DNA of 64,000 bases from Acidobacteriota bacterium (lineage in GTDB: Bacteria; Acidobacteriota; Thermoanaerobaculia; Multivoradales; JAHZIX01): the NCBI GenBank assembly GCA_034211275.1, contig JAXHTF010000009.1, positions 1 to 64,000 on the forward strand, given 5' to 3'. Each line of letters begins with the position of its first letter. The first letter of the stretch is position 1. Shown piece by piece: positions 45,699-54,528 of the stretch. The position numbers were made by a program, and so were the translations under genes. The notes below the pieces were generated by a model, which was given only the letters and a program-made list of their open reading frames with translations, was not told the origin of the DNA and did not search any database.

Positions 45699-48442
45699 GG
45701 CATCTCCTCCAGGGTGATTCCTTGAGGTGCCAGGGTGAGGAGCTGAGCACCGAGAATGGGGCGTTCTCCGGCGCCCGGCACCGCCGTGCCTAGGCGCGCC
45801 GGCAGCGCCAGCAGGCGTCCTCCTCCGCCGAGACCCCCGGAAGGACCGCTGAGCGGCGGATCGTGGCGAAGGTCTTCCAGGTCCACCGCCACCACTCCCG
45901 GGACTCCCTGGGCCGCCGCCACCACGTCGCTGGCGGCGACGGGCTGCACCAGCTCCCGGGCCGAGAACGAGAAGCCCTCCTCGAGAGCCTCCCGGACGGC
46001 GCCGTGGACGACCTCCGGCAGGTGGTCGGCATGCACCTTGACCCGCAGCCGGGTGGCAAAGACCAGACCTTCGAAGGGGCTGATGACCAGCGGCTGGAAA
46101 GGGTCCCGCAGGCCGTTCATGGCCTCCCGCAGGGTGGTGAGGAGCTCGGCGTCCTCTTCCAGGACGGTGCCGTCGGCGCTGGCGATGGTGACGTGGACCA
46201 CCCGCTGCCGGCCGTCCCACAGCCAGTCGGACCGCGCCTTGCCGACGCCGGAAAAGCTGCGGGCGAAGCTCTGGAAGTCCTCCAAGGAAACGATGCGGTC
46301 GAGGGTGAGCACCGTCAGCGGGGCATTGCGGCGGGCGCCGTCGCGGCTTTCCGGATCCTCGGCGCCGCGGGCGGGGACCGGATTGGTGACCCCGGTGACC
46401 CCCAGCGGCCGGGTGGCGAGCATGCTGATGCGGCCGGCGTCCAGGTGTCCGCCGAGGCCGATGCCGCTGCGGTAGACGGCGGTGATGTTCTCCACGCCGG
46501 TGGGCAGCCGGGCGCCGCGGCGTCCGTCGCCGAAGAGCACCCGGGTGGTGCCGTCGTCCTCCCGGCGCAGGACGTAGCTGCGGTCCCGGGCACCGAGGCG
46601 GTAGAGATCCGGCGACTCGTGCCAGCGCACGCCGTTGACCCGCACCTCCAGCGTGCTCTCGCCGCCGCTGGCGGTGGCGGCGGAGGTGTAGGTCAGCGGT
46701 TTGTGCTTGAGGGCGAAGCGCTGGAAGGGTTGGGAGGCGTCGCCGCTACCCAGCACCTCCCGGCGGCTTTCGCCGTGGGTGGCGCGGGCGAGGTTGGCGT
46801 TGAGGGTCACCGTGGTGCGCAGGTAGCGGTGCTCCAGCTCCTCGGTGAACTGCAGCCGAGTGATGCCGCGGGTCATCACATGCCGCACCTCCGCGAGCAC
46901 CCGGACCTCCGTCTCCTCGACTCCCGGAAGGTCGGCGCGTTCACCGGTGAGGGCCACCCGCTGGCCATTTTCGAGCCCCAGGGCGTAGCCGTCGAGATCG
47001 ACGGAGAGACCCTCCACGTCGTCCTCCACGGGGACCTCCGCAAGCTCCAGACGCTGACTGGCGCCGTAGGCGGTGGCGGTGCGGAACTCGAAGATGGCGA
47101 GGCCACTCTTGGTATCGAGCTTCAGTCGCGTGGCCTTGCCCGAAAGCCCGAAGTCCGAGTGGGATTGCTCGTTGACGCTCTCCACTTTGTATCCCCGCGC
47201 CGTGCTGGTGCTCGCCTCCTCGAAGACCACCCAGCTGCCGGGGAGGATCTTCGGCTGCCCTTGATCGAGGTAGACCACGCGCTCGCTGGAATCGATGAAT
47301 CCTCCCTGGCTCCTGCGATTGATGTCCTGTCGGTGACCCTCTCTCCAACGGCGGGGGTAGGGCGCGGCGGGGTTCTTCCTCCTATTGCGCCAATCCTCCG
47401 GCAGCGAGCCCCAGCGCGGCGCGTTGTGGCCGAAGAAGCTTGCTTTGAGGGGCAGGGCGTAGATCTCCAAGGCGGTGGACGGGCCCGGCCGCGGGCGCTC
47501 GTCGAGATAGTCCGCCAGCTGGGTCTCGTTCCAGCCCAGGCGTTCCAGCCGCGCCGCCAGCTCGGCGCCGGTCCAAGAGCCCTGGGAGGTGATGTGGGTG
47601 GAGACGTTGGCGTGGTCGAAGGGGAGGGGCCCTGACGGAGGAGGATTCCAGGCCACCGGCACCCCTAGATAGGCGGGGTTGATCACCGTGCCGGAGGGAT
47701 CCACCGGCAGCACCGTCACCTCGGTGCGCCCCGCATCCTGGGACGCCGGCGGAGGCTGGATCTCCCGCACCGTCATCACCCGCAGCGCCTCCCGCTGGTC
47801 TCCCTGCACCGCCAGCAGCCGCTGGCCCGCTTCGAGGCCCAGCCCGGTGCCTTGGAAGGCCAGCTCCCGGATCGGCCCCTGGATCCACTGGGTCTCCTTC
47901 TGTCGCGGCAGAAGCGCGTTCCAGTCGGCGCGGGCGGTGATGACCTCGACGGTCTCGAAGCTTTGGGGCAGCTCGTCCTGGCCCGGGATGCTCTGGGCGC
48001 GGGTGCCCACGGGGATGAAGGCCTCGGGCGGAGAGCCTTCCGAGTCGTCGGCATCGAAGGCCAGATAGGTGCCGGCGGCGACCCCGGGGCGCAGCTCGTA
48101 GCCGATGGCTCGGGCGAGCTCCAGCAGCGAACGGCGCTCGGCGGCGGTGCGCAGGTAGCCTTCGTTGGCCAGCCGCTCCTGGTAGAAGGTGAGGACGTCC
48201 AACAGCGTCGCCCAGCCGTCCAGGAGGGCGACGGTGAGGTCGTCGTCGCGGCGGGTGGTGAGGCTGCGCAGCGCCGGGTGGCCGGAGACCCCGGACAGCA
48301 TGGATGCTTTGAAGCGGCCGTGGGTGCCCACCCGGTAGTCGAGGGCGGCGAGTCCGGGGCGGTTGTCGATCACCACCGGTGTGCGATGGGCGAGCCCGTC
48401 ACAGCAAGAGCAGCGGGTCCGCAGGCGGTCGAGGTCGCTCAT
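45695..48442 (-). CDS. Putative baseplate assembly protein (baseplate J-like), paralogue 2
   Basis: 915 aa. It contains the eCIS 'putative baseplate assembly protein' pattern: VALLDGWATLLDVLTFYQERLANEGYLRTAAERRSLLELARAIGYELRPGVAAGTYLAF near the N-terminus, and VRVNGVRWHESPDLYRLGARDRSYVLRREDDGTTRVLFGDGRRGARLPTG followed by SLEDFQSFARSFSGVGKA in the gpJ-like C-terminal half. It corresponds to Afp11/Afp12-type wedge proteins that surround the hub. The N-terminus is cysteine-rich (RTRCSCCDG). The gene overlaps both neighbours by 4 bp. Confidence 0.85.
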   Translation of the reverse strand: MSDLDRLRTRCSCCDGLAHRTPVVIDNRPGLAALDYRVGTHGRFKASMLSGVSGHPALRSLTTRRDDDLTVALLDGWATLLDVLTFYQERLANEGYLRTAAERRSLLELARAIGYELRPGVAAGTYLAFDADDSEGSPPEAFIPVGTRAQSIPGQDELPQSFETVEVITARADWNALLPRQKETQWIQGPIRELAFQGTGLGLEAGQRLLAVQGDQREALRVMTVREIQPPPASQDAGRTEVTVLPVDPSGTVINPAYLGVPVAWNPPPSGPLPFDHANVSTHITSQGSWTGAELAARLERLGWNETQLADYLDERPRPGPSTALEIYALPLKASFFGHNAPRWGSLPEDWRNRRKNPAAPYPRRWREGHRQDINRRSQGGFIDSSERVVYLDQGQPKILPGSWVVFEEASTSTARGYKVESVNEQSHSDFGLSGKATRLKLDTKSGLAIFEFRTATAYGASQRLELAEVPVEDDVEGLSVDLDGYALGLENGQRVALTGERADLPGVEETEVRVLAEVRHVMTRGITRLQFTEELEHRYLRTTVTLNANLARATHGESRREVLGSGDASQPFQRFALKHKPLTYTSAATASGGESTLEVRVNGVRWHESPDLYRLGARDRSYVLRREDDGTTRVLFGDGRRGARLPTGVENITAVYRSGIGLGGHLDAGRISMLATRPLGVTGVTNPVPARGAEDPESRDGARRNAPLTVLTLDRIVSLEDFQSFARSFSGVGKARSDWLWDGRQRVVHVTIASADGTVLEEDAELLTTLREAMNGLRDPFQPLVISPFEGLVFATRLRVKVHADHLPEVVHGAVREALEEGFSFSARELVQPVAASDVVAAAQGVPGVVAVDLEDLRHDPPLSGPSGGLGGGGRLLALPARLGTAVPGAGERPILGAQLLTLAPQGITLEEMP

Positions 48443-51081
48443 GCTCCGCCTCCCAGCCGGAAGACGAGCCGGCCGTTCTCCGGGAAGTTGGGGTCATTGT
48501 CCAGCTGGGCGATCTCCAGCCGGCCGATGTCGAGCACTCCTTCGCCGATCTCCCCCTCCGGTGGCCGGCCCCAGCGCCGGAAGCGGCGCACCGTCACCGA
48601 CGCCACGCCTTCCACGGCGCTCGCCGCCGCCACGATGGGGGAGAGGTAGACCGGCTGTTGGAAGGTCCAGGCGTCGGGATGGAAGAAGCCCCGCCGTCCG
48701 TCTGGCAGCAGGCGGTTGCTGAATACCCGCCGCAGCTCCCGCCCGACGTCGGTGCGCAAGTAGCCGTCCCGCAGGCAGATGCCCAGCTCCACGTCCAGCG
48801 GCACGAAGCGCGGGCCGTCCACTTCCAGGTCGTAGCCGGCGAGGCGGAAGAAGCCCAGATGCTCCCTCAGCCGATCCTCGAAGGCGCTGTCCACCGCCAG
48901 CCCGCCCTTGCGGTCCACGGTGACGAAGACCGTGTACCAGCTGCCGGTCCAGCGGAAGGTGGCGGCGGCGCGATCCACCTCCGGATGGCGCTCGGAGACC
49001 TCGGCATAGTCCGCCGCGGTGACCGCCCGCAGCTGTTTGCGGAAGGCTTGGGGGGCGTATTGGCGCACATCCTCCAGGGGCTCCGGCGCCTGGCCTCCGG
49101 CTGCCGGCAGCGGGTTGCGCACGCCGCGGATGCCGCCCTGGGTGGTGACCACCTGAGTCAGGGCGTCGGCCCCCAGATTGCCCACCAGGCCGTTGCCGGC
49201 GCGGTAGCGGGGGGAGAAGACGGTGCCGGGCAGCGGTCGCCGGCCGTGCTCTCCATCGCCGAAGCGCAGCCGGGCGCGGCGATCCTCTTCCATCTCCACC
49301 ACCAGCTCGCGGGCGAAGGCGCCGCTCTCCAGCAGGTCTCGCCGGGGCTGCCAGACTTCGCCGTCGGCCACCAAGCGCAGTTGGGGCTTCGCCTCCGCCG
49401 GCCCGAAGTCCGCCAGAGTCACCGCCGGGGCCAGCACCGCCGGCGGATCAGGGTCCTCCGGGTGCGAGAAATAATCCCCCGGCAGGGCGGCGGCGAAGGT
49501 CAGGGCGGGCTCCTCCAGCACCGGCCGGTAGGGCGGAGCGCCCTCGGCATCGTCCTCGGGAACCGGGGGCAGGTCCGTGCCCTGGAGGCTATGGCCGTGA
49601 TCCGCCGGCACCAGATTGCCGCGGGCGACGCTCACCCCTTCGAGGTAGCGGCTGCCGTGGGCGGCGTCGGTGCGGCCGGAGATACAGAGGGGGAAGGGCA
49701 GGGCGTCCGCCGCGTCCCAGGTCACCTCCACCACCTCGGTGCCGTCCAGGGGGTCGACTCCCTGCACCGCCCCGGTGAGGCGGACGATGTGGCGGTGGGC
49801 CGGATCGGCGTCGGCGGCAGCGCCGGTATCCGGACCGAGGATCTCTTCGAAGAGGAGGAAATCCCCTTCTCCCAGCCCGGAGTCCAGGCCTTCATCGCTC
49901 AGCGGCGGCCCCTGCAGCCGGTGGCTGCGCCGGCTCGGTTCCGGGTCGTCCGCGGTGGGCGCCTTGACACCCCGCGTCGGCAGCGGTCCCAGGAGCGTCG
50001 CCGCCGTCGCCCCCACCGGCAGGCAGCACTCGCGGTCGCTCCAGGTGTAGAGGTGGATCTCCCCCAGCTCGGGGTGCAGCTCCAAGTCCGCCAGGGTCTC
50101 GAAGATCACCGCCCCGGCACCGGCAGCGGCGTTCAGCTGCGCCGGCGGCAAAGTCGCACCCTCTGCCGTCACGGAACGGGTGAGCACCGCCGTGCCCGCG
50201 GTGCCGGCGTCGAGGTTGGCCCCGGGGAGCACCGCCCCGGCGGCCCCGGCGCCGACGTCGAAGGCGACGAAGGTGCGGGCGTTGACCCCCTCGTGGAGGA
50301 AATAGTCGGTGAGGCGGGCGTGGCGACGTACGGAGGCGCGGCGGCGGGCGGTGCCCAGATAGGCCTCGGTGGCCACCGCGTCCTGGAAGTAGGAGAGGCG
50401 GTCGCCGACGTAGGCCATGAGCTCCACCAGGGCCACCCCCAGATCCGCCGGATTGCGCTCCTGCCACTCCGGCGCCGTCACCGACAGGCGGTCGAAGAGC
50501 AGGCGGCGGAAGCTGCCGTAATCCTTCGCCAGGTAGTCGATGGGTGGTTCGGTGAGCTCCTCCGGCGGGCAGGGATCGTCGCTCTTGCAGTCGAAGTCCG
50601 ACGGGCACTCCACCTTGAAGGAGAAGTCCACCGCCGACAGCCGGGGATCGAAGCCCGCCACCGGCGGTACCTCGCCGGTGACCGGCTCCACCAGCACCAG
50701 GCGATAGCGGGAGAAGTCGCCCCGGGCGGAGGTGCGCACCATCAGAATCTGCTGGGGCTCGGCCTCGGCGGCGAAGTGGGCGGCGAGGAAATTCTTCTCC
50801 TGGTTCGTCACCAGCGACCCGGGAGCGCCGGCGACGTCCGGCAGAGGCATGGCCCACAGGGCCTCGATGGCGGTGACCCGCACGCCTCCCTCGATGCGCA
50901 CGTTCTCGGCGCTGAGGGCCGGCACCGGGCCGTCCAGAAGGCGCACCGCCAGGAGCTTCTGGGCCAGCGCGTCCGGCGCCTCGGTGTCCAGCACCTCGAG
51001 GAAGTCGATGCCGTCGATGCCCGGCGTTGCCCGCACCCGGGCACGCCGTTCCTCGTCTCCGCAGTAGTAGCGTGCGGCCAT
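48439..51081 (-). CDS. Putative baseplate assembly protein (baseplate J-like), paralogue 1
   Basis: 880 aa. DYLAKDYGSFRRLLFDRLSVTAPEWQERNPADLGVALVELMAYVGDRLSYFQDAVATEAYLGTARRRASVRRHARLTDYFLHEG is the signature block of the family. Later come ARLRFGDGEHGRRPLPGTVFSPRYRAGNGLVGNLG and TAADYAEVSERHPEVDRAAATFRWTGSWYTVFV, matching gpJ-like wedge domains. It resembles the next gene in overall plan but not in sequence detail, as expected for an Afp11/Afp12 pair. It follows the gp25 gene by 3 bp. A cysteine cluster (DFDCKSDDPCPPEE, about 150-165) is of unknown use. Confidence 0.87.
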   Translation of the reverse strand: MAARYYCGDEERRARVRATPGIDGIDFLEVLDTEAPDALAQKLLAVRLLDGPVPALSAENVRIEGGVRVTAIEALWAMPLPDVAGAPGSLVTNQEKNFLAAHFAAEAEPQQILMVRTSARGDFSRYRLVLVEPVTGEVPPVAGFDPRLSAVDFSFKVECPSDFDCKSDDPCPPEELTEPPIDYLAKDYGSFRRLLFDRLSVTAPEWQERNPADLGVALVELMAYVGDRLSYFQDAVATEAYLGTARRRASVRRHARLTDYFLHEGVNARTFVAFDVGAGAAGAVLPGANLDAGTAGTAVLTRSVTAEGATLPPAQLNAAAGAGAVIFETLADLELHPELGEIHLYTWSDRECCLPVGATAATLLGPLPTRGVKAPTADDPEPSRRSHRLQGPPLSDEGLDSGLGEGDFLLFEEILGPDTGAAADADPAHRHIVRLTGAVQGVDPLDGTEVVEVTWDAADALPFPLCISGRTDAAHGSRYLEGVSVARGNLVPADHGHSLQGTDLPPVPEDDAEGAPPYRPVLEEPALTFAAALPGDYFSHPEDPDPPAVLAPAVTLADFGPAEAKPQLRLVADGEVWQPRRDLLESGAFARELVVEMEEDRRARLRFGDGEHGRRPLPGTVFSPRYRAGNGLVGNLGADALTQVVTTQGGIRGVRNPLPAAGGQAPEPLEDVRQYAPQAFRKQLRAVTAADYAEVSERHPEVDRAAATFRWTGSWYTVFVTVDRKGGLAVDSAFEDRLREHLGFFRLAGYDLEVDGPRFVPLDVELGICLRDGYLRTDVGRELRRVFSNRLLPDGRRGFFHPDAWTFQQPVYLSPIVAAASAVEGVASVTVRRFRRWGRPPEGEIGEGVLDIGRLEIAQLDNDPNFPENGRLVFRLGGGA

Positions 51082-51084
51082 GGT

Positions 51085-51444
51085 CTAGGCTCCCAGCTCC
51101 AGCTCGGCGCTGTGCTCCTCGCCGGAAGGCAGCAGACGGTAGCGGACGGTGAGCCGCAGGGTCTCCTCTTCGGCCACCACCGCCACGCCCCGCACCTCGA
51201 TGCGGTTGCCCAGCCATTGGGCCAGGGCCGCCTGCAGGGTGAATTGAAGCGACGCTGCCAGCTCGCTACTGGCGGGGGCGAAGAGCAGCTGCTGAACGCC
51301 GCTGCCGAAGTCAGGGCGGTTGACCCGCTCCCCGGGACTGGTGAACAGGAGCTGCTCGATGAGGTCCCGAACGTGGTCCGCCTCGCCGGTGACGGCGGTA
51401 CGGCCTCCGGAGCCGATGCGGTAGGGATAGTCCAGATTCATCAT
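51085..51444 (-). CDS. GPW/gp25-family baseplate wedge protein
   Basis: 119 aa, the usual size for gp25. The conserved segment HVRDLIEQLLFTSPGERVNRPDFGSGVQQLLFAP contains the PGER...P.FG motif shared by T4 gp25, TssE and Afp9, followed by LGNRIEVRGVAV and a final beta hairpin. It joins the sheath to the baseplate inner ring. A ggaacc-type ribosome-binding site is weak, but the gene sits 22 bp behind the PAAR-like gene in the operon. Confidence 0.92.
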   Translation of the reverse strand: MMNLDYPYRIGSGGRTAVTGEADHVRDLIEQLLFTSPGERVNRPDFGSGVQQLLFAPASSELAASLQFTLQAALAQWLGNRIEVRGVAVVAEEETLRLTVRYRLLPSGEEHSAELELGA

Positions 51445-51466
51445 GGGTTCCTCGTCGTCTGGAGCC

Positions 51467-51790
51467 TCATTGCCCGGTGACCCGGGTTTGGGTCACCGTC
51501 ACGATCACCGGCGTACCGGTGGGAGCGCACACCGCCTGGCTGTCGAGCAGCAACAGCGGCTGGCCATTGGAGGTGACGCGGGTGGCGGAGGAGACGAATT
51601 GAGCGGTGACGCAGGGGCCGTTGGCTGCCGGCGGCGGCGGCAGAGCGCAGCCCGCCACCGCCCAGGGCGGCCCCAGGGCGACGGTGGGCTGGCCGCTCAC
51701 CAGCACCCGCGGATTGGGCACCGTGGGCTGGACCTGGCCGCCGTGGGAGCACAGCACCGTGGCGCCGACATGAAGCAAGAATCCGGGCAT
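51467..51790 (-). CDS. PAAR-like spike-tip protein
   Basis: 107 aa. It starts MPGFLLHVGATVLCSHGGQV and has the strand-rich repeats of PAAR-like/DUF4280-type tip proteins of eCIS (Afp10 equivalent). Candidate zinc ligands are C14, H16, C48, C60 and C88. The tip sharpens the spike formed by the VgrG-like trimer and can carry effectors. A perfect aggagg precedes the ATG. Position between the gpV-like spike gene and gp25 is the normal eCIS order. Confidence 0.82.
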   Translation of the reverse strand: MPGFLLHVGATVLCSHGGQVQPTVPNPRVLVSGQPTVALGPPWAVAGCALPPPPAANGPCVTAQFVSSATRVTSNGQPLLLLDSQAVCAPTGTPVIVTVTQTRVTGQ

Positions 51791-51852
51791 CGTCGTTCCT
51801 CCTAGAGCTCTCCTAGATCACCAGGGCCTCTTAGATCACCACCAGGGCGCCG
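51791..51852 (-). repeat. Tandem duplication of the 3' end of the gpV-like gene
   Basis: Read on the minus strand, gccctggtggtgatctaaga (end of the gene with its TAA) is followed by gccctggtgatctaggag, a second copy with TAG at the same place, and then by an extra ctaggag copy that provides the ribosome-binding site of the PAAR-like gene. It has the same stop-codon-spanning style as the repeats at 3675 and 4758. Confidence 0.6.
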
Positions 51853-52346
51853 TTGTTGATGGTGACGGTGGGGCCGGTCATCACCAGGGACGCGCCCTTG
51901 CCGTTTTGGATGTAGATGCCGGTGTCGTTGACGATGAGGGTGGCGCCGGTGGTGCTCTTGAGCATGATGCCGCCGGTGGGTCCCGGCAGGTCGCTCACCA
52001 CCATGCCGTTGCCGAGGGTGGTCTGGAGGGTCAGGGCCGGCACCGCCGGGGGCACCGTCAAGGCCAGCGCCGGCACCTCCGCGGGGGAGCCCCAGAACCC
52101 ACCGACCCAGATGGGGAAGTCCGGGTCCCCCTGCTCGAACTCCACCCACACCCCGGCGCCGATGGGGGGCACGGTGAACAGGCCGTTCTGGATCCCCGCC
52201 GCCGGCAGGCAGGGCATCGCCCAGGTGGACGGCACAAGCGCCGAGACGTCCGGCACCTGTGCCTGGATGCGCCCCTGCTGCATGGGGTCGACGTTGTTGA
52301 GCACGGTGCCGCGATATTTGCCGTAGTACTTTTTTTCTTCGCTCAT
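51831..52346 (-). CDS. Baseplate spike protein (gpV/VgrG OB-fold type)
   Basis: 171 aa from ATG 52346, overlapping the preceding stop. KYYGKYRGTVLNNVDPMQQGRIQAQVPDVSALVPSTWAMPCLPAAG...GVWVEFEQGDPDFPIWVGGFWG is the OB-fold of gp5/VgrG/gpV spikes. The C-terminal part (GNGMVVSDLPGPTGGIMLKSTTGATLIVNDTGIYIQNGKG) is the beginning of the triangular beta-helix. In AFP and PVC this domain is fused to the hub (Afp8); here hub and spike are two genes. It would bind the PAAR-like tip encoded next. Confidence 0.9.
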   Translation of the reverse strand: MSEEKKYYGKYRGTVLNNVDPMQQGRIQAQVPDVSALVPSTWAMPCLPAAGIQNGLFTVPPIGAGVWVEFEQGDPDFPIWVGGFWGSPAEVPALALTVPPAVPALTLQTTLGNGMVVSDLPGPTGGIMLKSTTGATLIVNDTGIYIQNGKGASLVMTGPTVTINNGALVVI

Positions 52347-53470
52347 GCCGGTACCTTGGGGAGGGTCGAGATCAATCCGTTGCGGGTGAGGGTGAAGTCT
52401 TGTTTGTACTCGCCGCGCTGGAGGCGGTGGGTAACGCTGGAGACGTAGTACAGGCCGTTGAAGGCGGTGCCGGCACCGCGCACGCCCACCAGCCGCCGGG
52501 CCTTGAGCACCCGGCCGTAACGCAGCACGTCCAGACTGCCGCTGCCCTGCACCACGTCGGCGGATTCGGCGGCCCGGGTGAGGCCGATGGAGGCGGCGCG
52601 CATCGGCGGCATGCGGGCGGTGCCGGAGAGCATCTCCAGCCGTTTGGGCAGCGGCTGCACCAGGCCCAGGGGCGGATTCAGCGGGCCGATGTCGGGCACC
52701 GGGATGGGGATGGGGATCTTGGTCAGCTGGTTGTGGACGAAGAGCACCGGCAGGCTCTTCTCCTCGGTGTTCAAGGAGAAGGACAGGGATTCGACGTTGG
52801 TGTGGGCGTCCATGTCGGTGTTCAGGGCCGGCTGGGGCGGCCCCACCTTCACCAGCGGACCCCAATAGGCGAAGCTGGTGCCCGGCGCCGGTCCCGGCTC
52901 GAGGTAGAAGACGTAGCCCACCTCCTCGGCCAGCTGCTTGATGTACGCGAGGTCCGTGCCTTGCTGGGCGGGGATGCGCTCCACTGGGATGGGCACGTCG
53001 GTGAGGATCGGCGGAATCACCAGGGGAACGACGCCGAAGGCGGCATACTTGGCCAGCATCAGCGCCACCCGCGCCATGGCGGGCATGGCGGGGTAGGGCA
53101 GGCCGTCGAGCTCGATGTAGTCCATCACCCGGGAGAGGTCTTCGCCGCGCACCGTCAGGGTCGGCCGACTCTCGCCGGATCCAGGAGAGAGCTCGGTCTC
53201 GGTGACCACCCCGTCGATGAGCACCTCCGGCAGCCCTCCCAAGGTGGCCACCAGCACCACTCGCAGCAGCGGCGGCACGGCGCCGCCGGAGATCAGGAAG
53301 ATGGTTTCCAGAGGGGACTTTTTCTCCAGCGAGAAGCGCAGATCGAAGACGCTGGGGCCGGTGGTGGGCACTCGCACTTCGACCTCCGTCAGGGCTTCCA
53401 CCACGGACCGAGGCGCCGGCACCGGCACCGCCGGTCCGATCATCAAGGTGAGGTTGATGCCCTGGAGCAT
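52343..53470 (-). CDS. Baseplate hub protein (gpD/VgrG N-terminal-like)
   Basis: 375 aa. The pattern VEVRVPTTGPSVFDLRFSLEKKSP, LIDGVVTETELSPGSGESRPTLTVRGEDLSRVMDYIEL and QQGTDLAYIKQLAEEVGYVFYLEPGP is that of the phage late-control gpD/gp27-like hub that caps the inner tube. The C-terminal stretch AFNGLYYVSSVTHRLQRGEYKQDFTLTRNGL is the conserved end of the domain. Together with the gpV-like gene, which overlaps by 4 bp, it replaces the single VgrG-like Afp8 of AFP/PVC systems. Confidence 0.9.
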   Translation of the reverse strand: MLQGINLTLMIGPAVPVPAPRSVVEALTEVEVRVPTTGPSVFDLRFSLEKKSPLETIFLISGGAVPPLLRVVLVATLGGLPEVLIDGVVTETELSPGSGESRPTLTVRGEDLSRVMDYIELDGLPYPAMPAMARVALMLAKYAAFGVVPLVIPPILTDVPIPVERIPAQQGTDLAYIKQLAEEVGYVFYLEPGPAPGTSFAYWGPLVKVGPPQPALNTDMDAHTNVESLSFSLNTEEKSLPVLFVHNQLTKIPIPIPVPDIGPLNPPLGLVQPLPKRLEMLSGTARMPPMRAASIGLTRAAESADVVQGSGSLDVLRYGRVLKARRLVGVRGAGTAFNGLYYVSSVTHRLQRGEYKQDFTLTRNGLISTLPKVPA

Positions 53471-53476
53471 GGTCTT

Positions 53477-53875
53477 CTACTCCTGGGGAGTCCCGGGAAC
53501 GCCTTCCGGCAGGGTGATGCGCAGCTTGCGGCCCACGGGCTGTTCCAGCTCTTCCGGCTGGAGCTCCCGGTGGGCGTCGGCGATGCGCCAGAATTGCTCC
53601 GCATCCCCCAAGTACCGGTGGGCGAGAAGATCCAGCCGGTCTCCTTCCTCGACCCGGTGGGTGCCGATGTTGGAGAAGCGCTCCGGCGCTGGGACGAAGC
53701 GGCGTTCGAGGTAGACCACCGGATCAGCGCCTGCGGTATCGGAAGCGTCCCCCGGCCGCGTCGCCTGTGGTCGCTCCAGGGTGCGGGTCCCGAGACCGTG
53801 GTAGCGGCTGGTGGGAGGGAAGAGGGTGGCTTCCAGGCCCAGGGGCTGGAGGAGCTTTTCCAACGGGTCGCTCAT
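53477..53875 (-). CDS. LysM-domain baseplate protein (gpX/Afp7-like)
   Basis: 132 aa. After a ~65-residue variable N-terminus comes THRVEEGDRLDLLAHRYLGDAEQFWRIADAHRELQPEELEQPVGRKLRITLP, a LysM-like module as in phage tail protein X and the C-terminal part of Afp7. In contractile systems such proteins sit between tube initiator and hub rather than binding peptidoglycan. It overlaps the tube-initiator gene by 4 bp (ATGA), supporting a split Afp7. Confidence 0.85.
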   Translation of the reverse strand: MSDPLEKLLQPLGLEATLFPPTSRYHGLGTRTLERPQATRPGDASDTAGADPVVYLERRFVPAPERFSNIGTHRVEEGDRLDLLAHRYLGDAEQFWRIADAHRELQPEELEQPVGRKLRITLPEGVPGTPQE

Positions 53876-54528
53876 GGGATGCCTCCCAGGCCGAGGGCGC
53901 CCAGCGCCGCCGAGGCGGCCCGGTCCGCCAGTCGTTCCTTGGCTTGATGGTGGACGATGAACAGGCTGCCGCCCTTGTGGTCGAAGCCCAGGTCGTCGAC
54001 GGTGAGCACCCGCAGCCCCAACGAGACCTTGGCCCGCAGCGGGTTGAGGTTGGGGTCGAAGGCCTCCTCGGTGATGGAGAAGCTGGTCAGGCGCACCGGC
54101 AGCACCCGTTCCTTGCCCCAGACGAAGAGGGTCAGAGGAGCCTGCATGGGAGCAATCTCCAGCGTTCCCGCCGCCGCCATGGCGTCGTTGGCCAGCAGAT
54201 CGGCGCTGCGCGGGTAGATCATGATCTCCAGCGCCGCCAGCTGGGGATGAATCCCCACCTCGCCGGCGGTGGCGTCGCCGATCTCCAGCTGGTCGGTGGC
54301 GTCGATCTCCGCCTCCAGGGTGAAGGTCTCCACCGGCGGCCCGGTGAGGCGCAGGGCCTCGGAGCGGTTGCCAGCTCCTTCGCCGCCCAGGCTCTTGACC
54401 TCCAGGCTGCGCGACAGGGTCACCGGGTTGTATTGCAGCGCGATGACCCGCAGCACCGCGGAGCTGCCGGGATCGATGAGCACCAGGCCGCCTTTGAGCA
54501 GCTTGGGGGAGCCGGGGAAGGTGGTCAC
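53872..54528 (-). CDS. Contractile injection system tube/initiator protein (CIS_tube type)
   Basis: 218 aa. ALQYNPVTLSRSLEVKSLGGEGAGNRSEALRLTGPPVETFTLEAEIDATDQLEIGD and PLTLFVWGKERVLPVRLTSFSITEEAFDPNLNPLRAKVSLGLRVLTVDDLG match the 'contractile injection system tube protein' N-terminal domain (gp53/54-like, first part of Afp7). It nucleates the inner tube on the hub. It directly follows the cargo genes and begins the baseplate gene block. The start overlaps the preceding stop by 4 bp. Confidence 0.88.
   Translation of the reverse strand: MTTFPGSPKLLKGGLVLIDPGSSAVLRVIALQYNPVTLSRSLEVKSLGGEGAGNRSEALRLTGPPVETFTLEAEIDATDQLEIGDATAGEVGIHPQLAALEIMIYPRSADLLANDAMAAAGTLEIAPMQAPLTLFVWGKERVLPVRLTSFSITEEAFDPNLNPLRAKVSLGLRVLTVDDLGFDHKGGSLFIVHHQAKERLADRAASAALGALGLGGIP

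Noticed and set aside
43824-45725. 633-codon open frame on the plus strand, opposite the gpI-like gene
   Set aside because: No start signals or domain, and it covers a recognisable baseplate protein on the other strand.
48379-51480. 1033-codon open frame on the plus strand, opposite the baseplate-J and gp25 genes
   Set aside because: It is the complement of recognisable eCIS genes. Its protein is low-complexity, rich in G/A/R/Q/H, with no domain, an artefact of GC-rich codon use.
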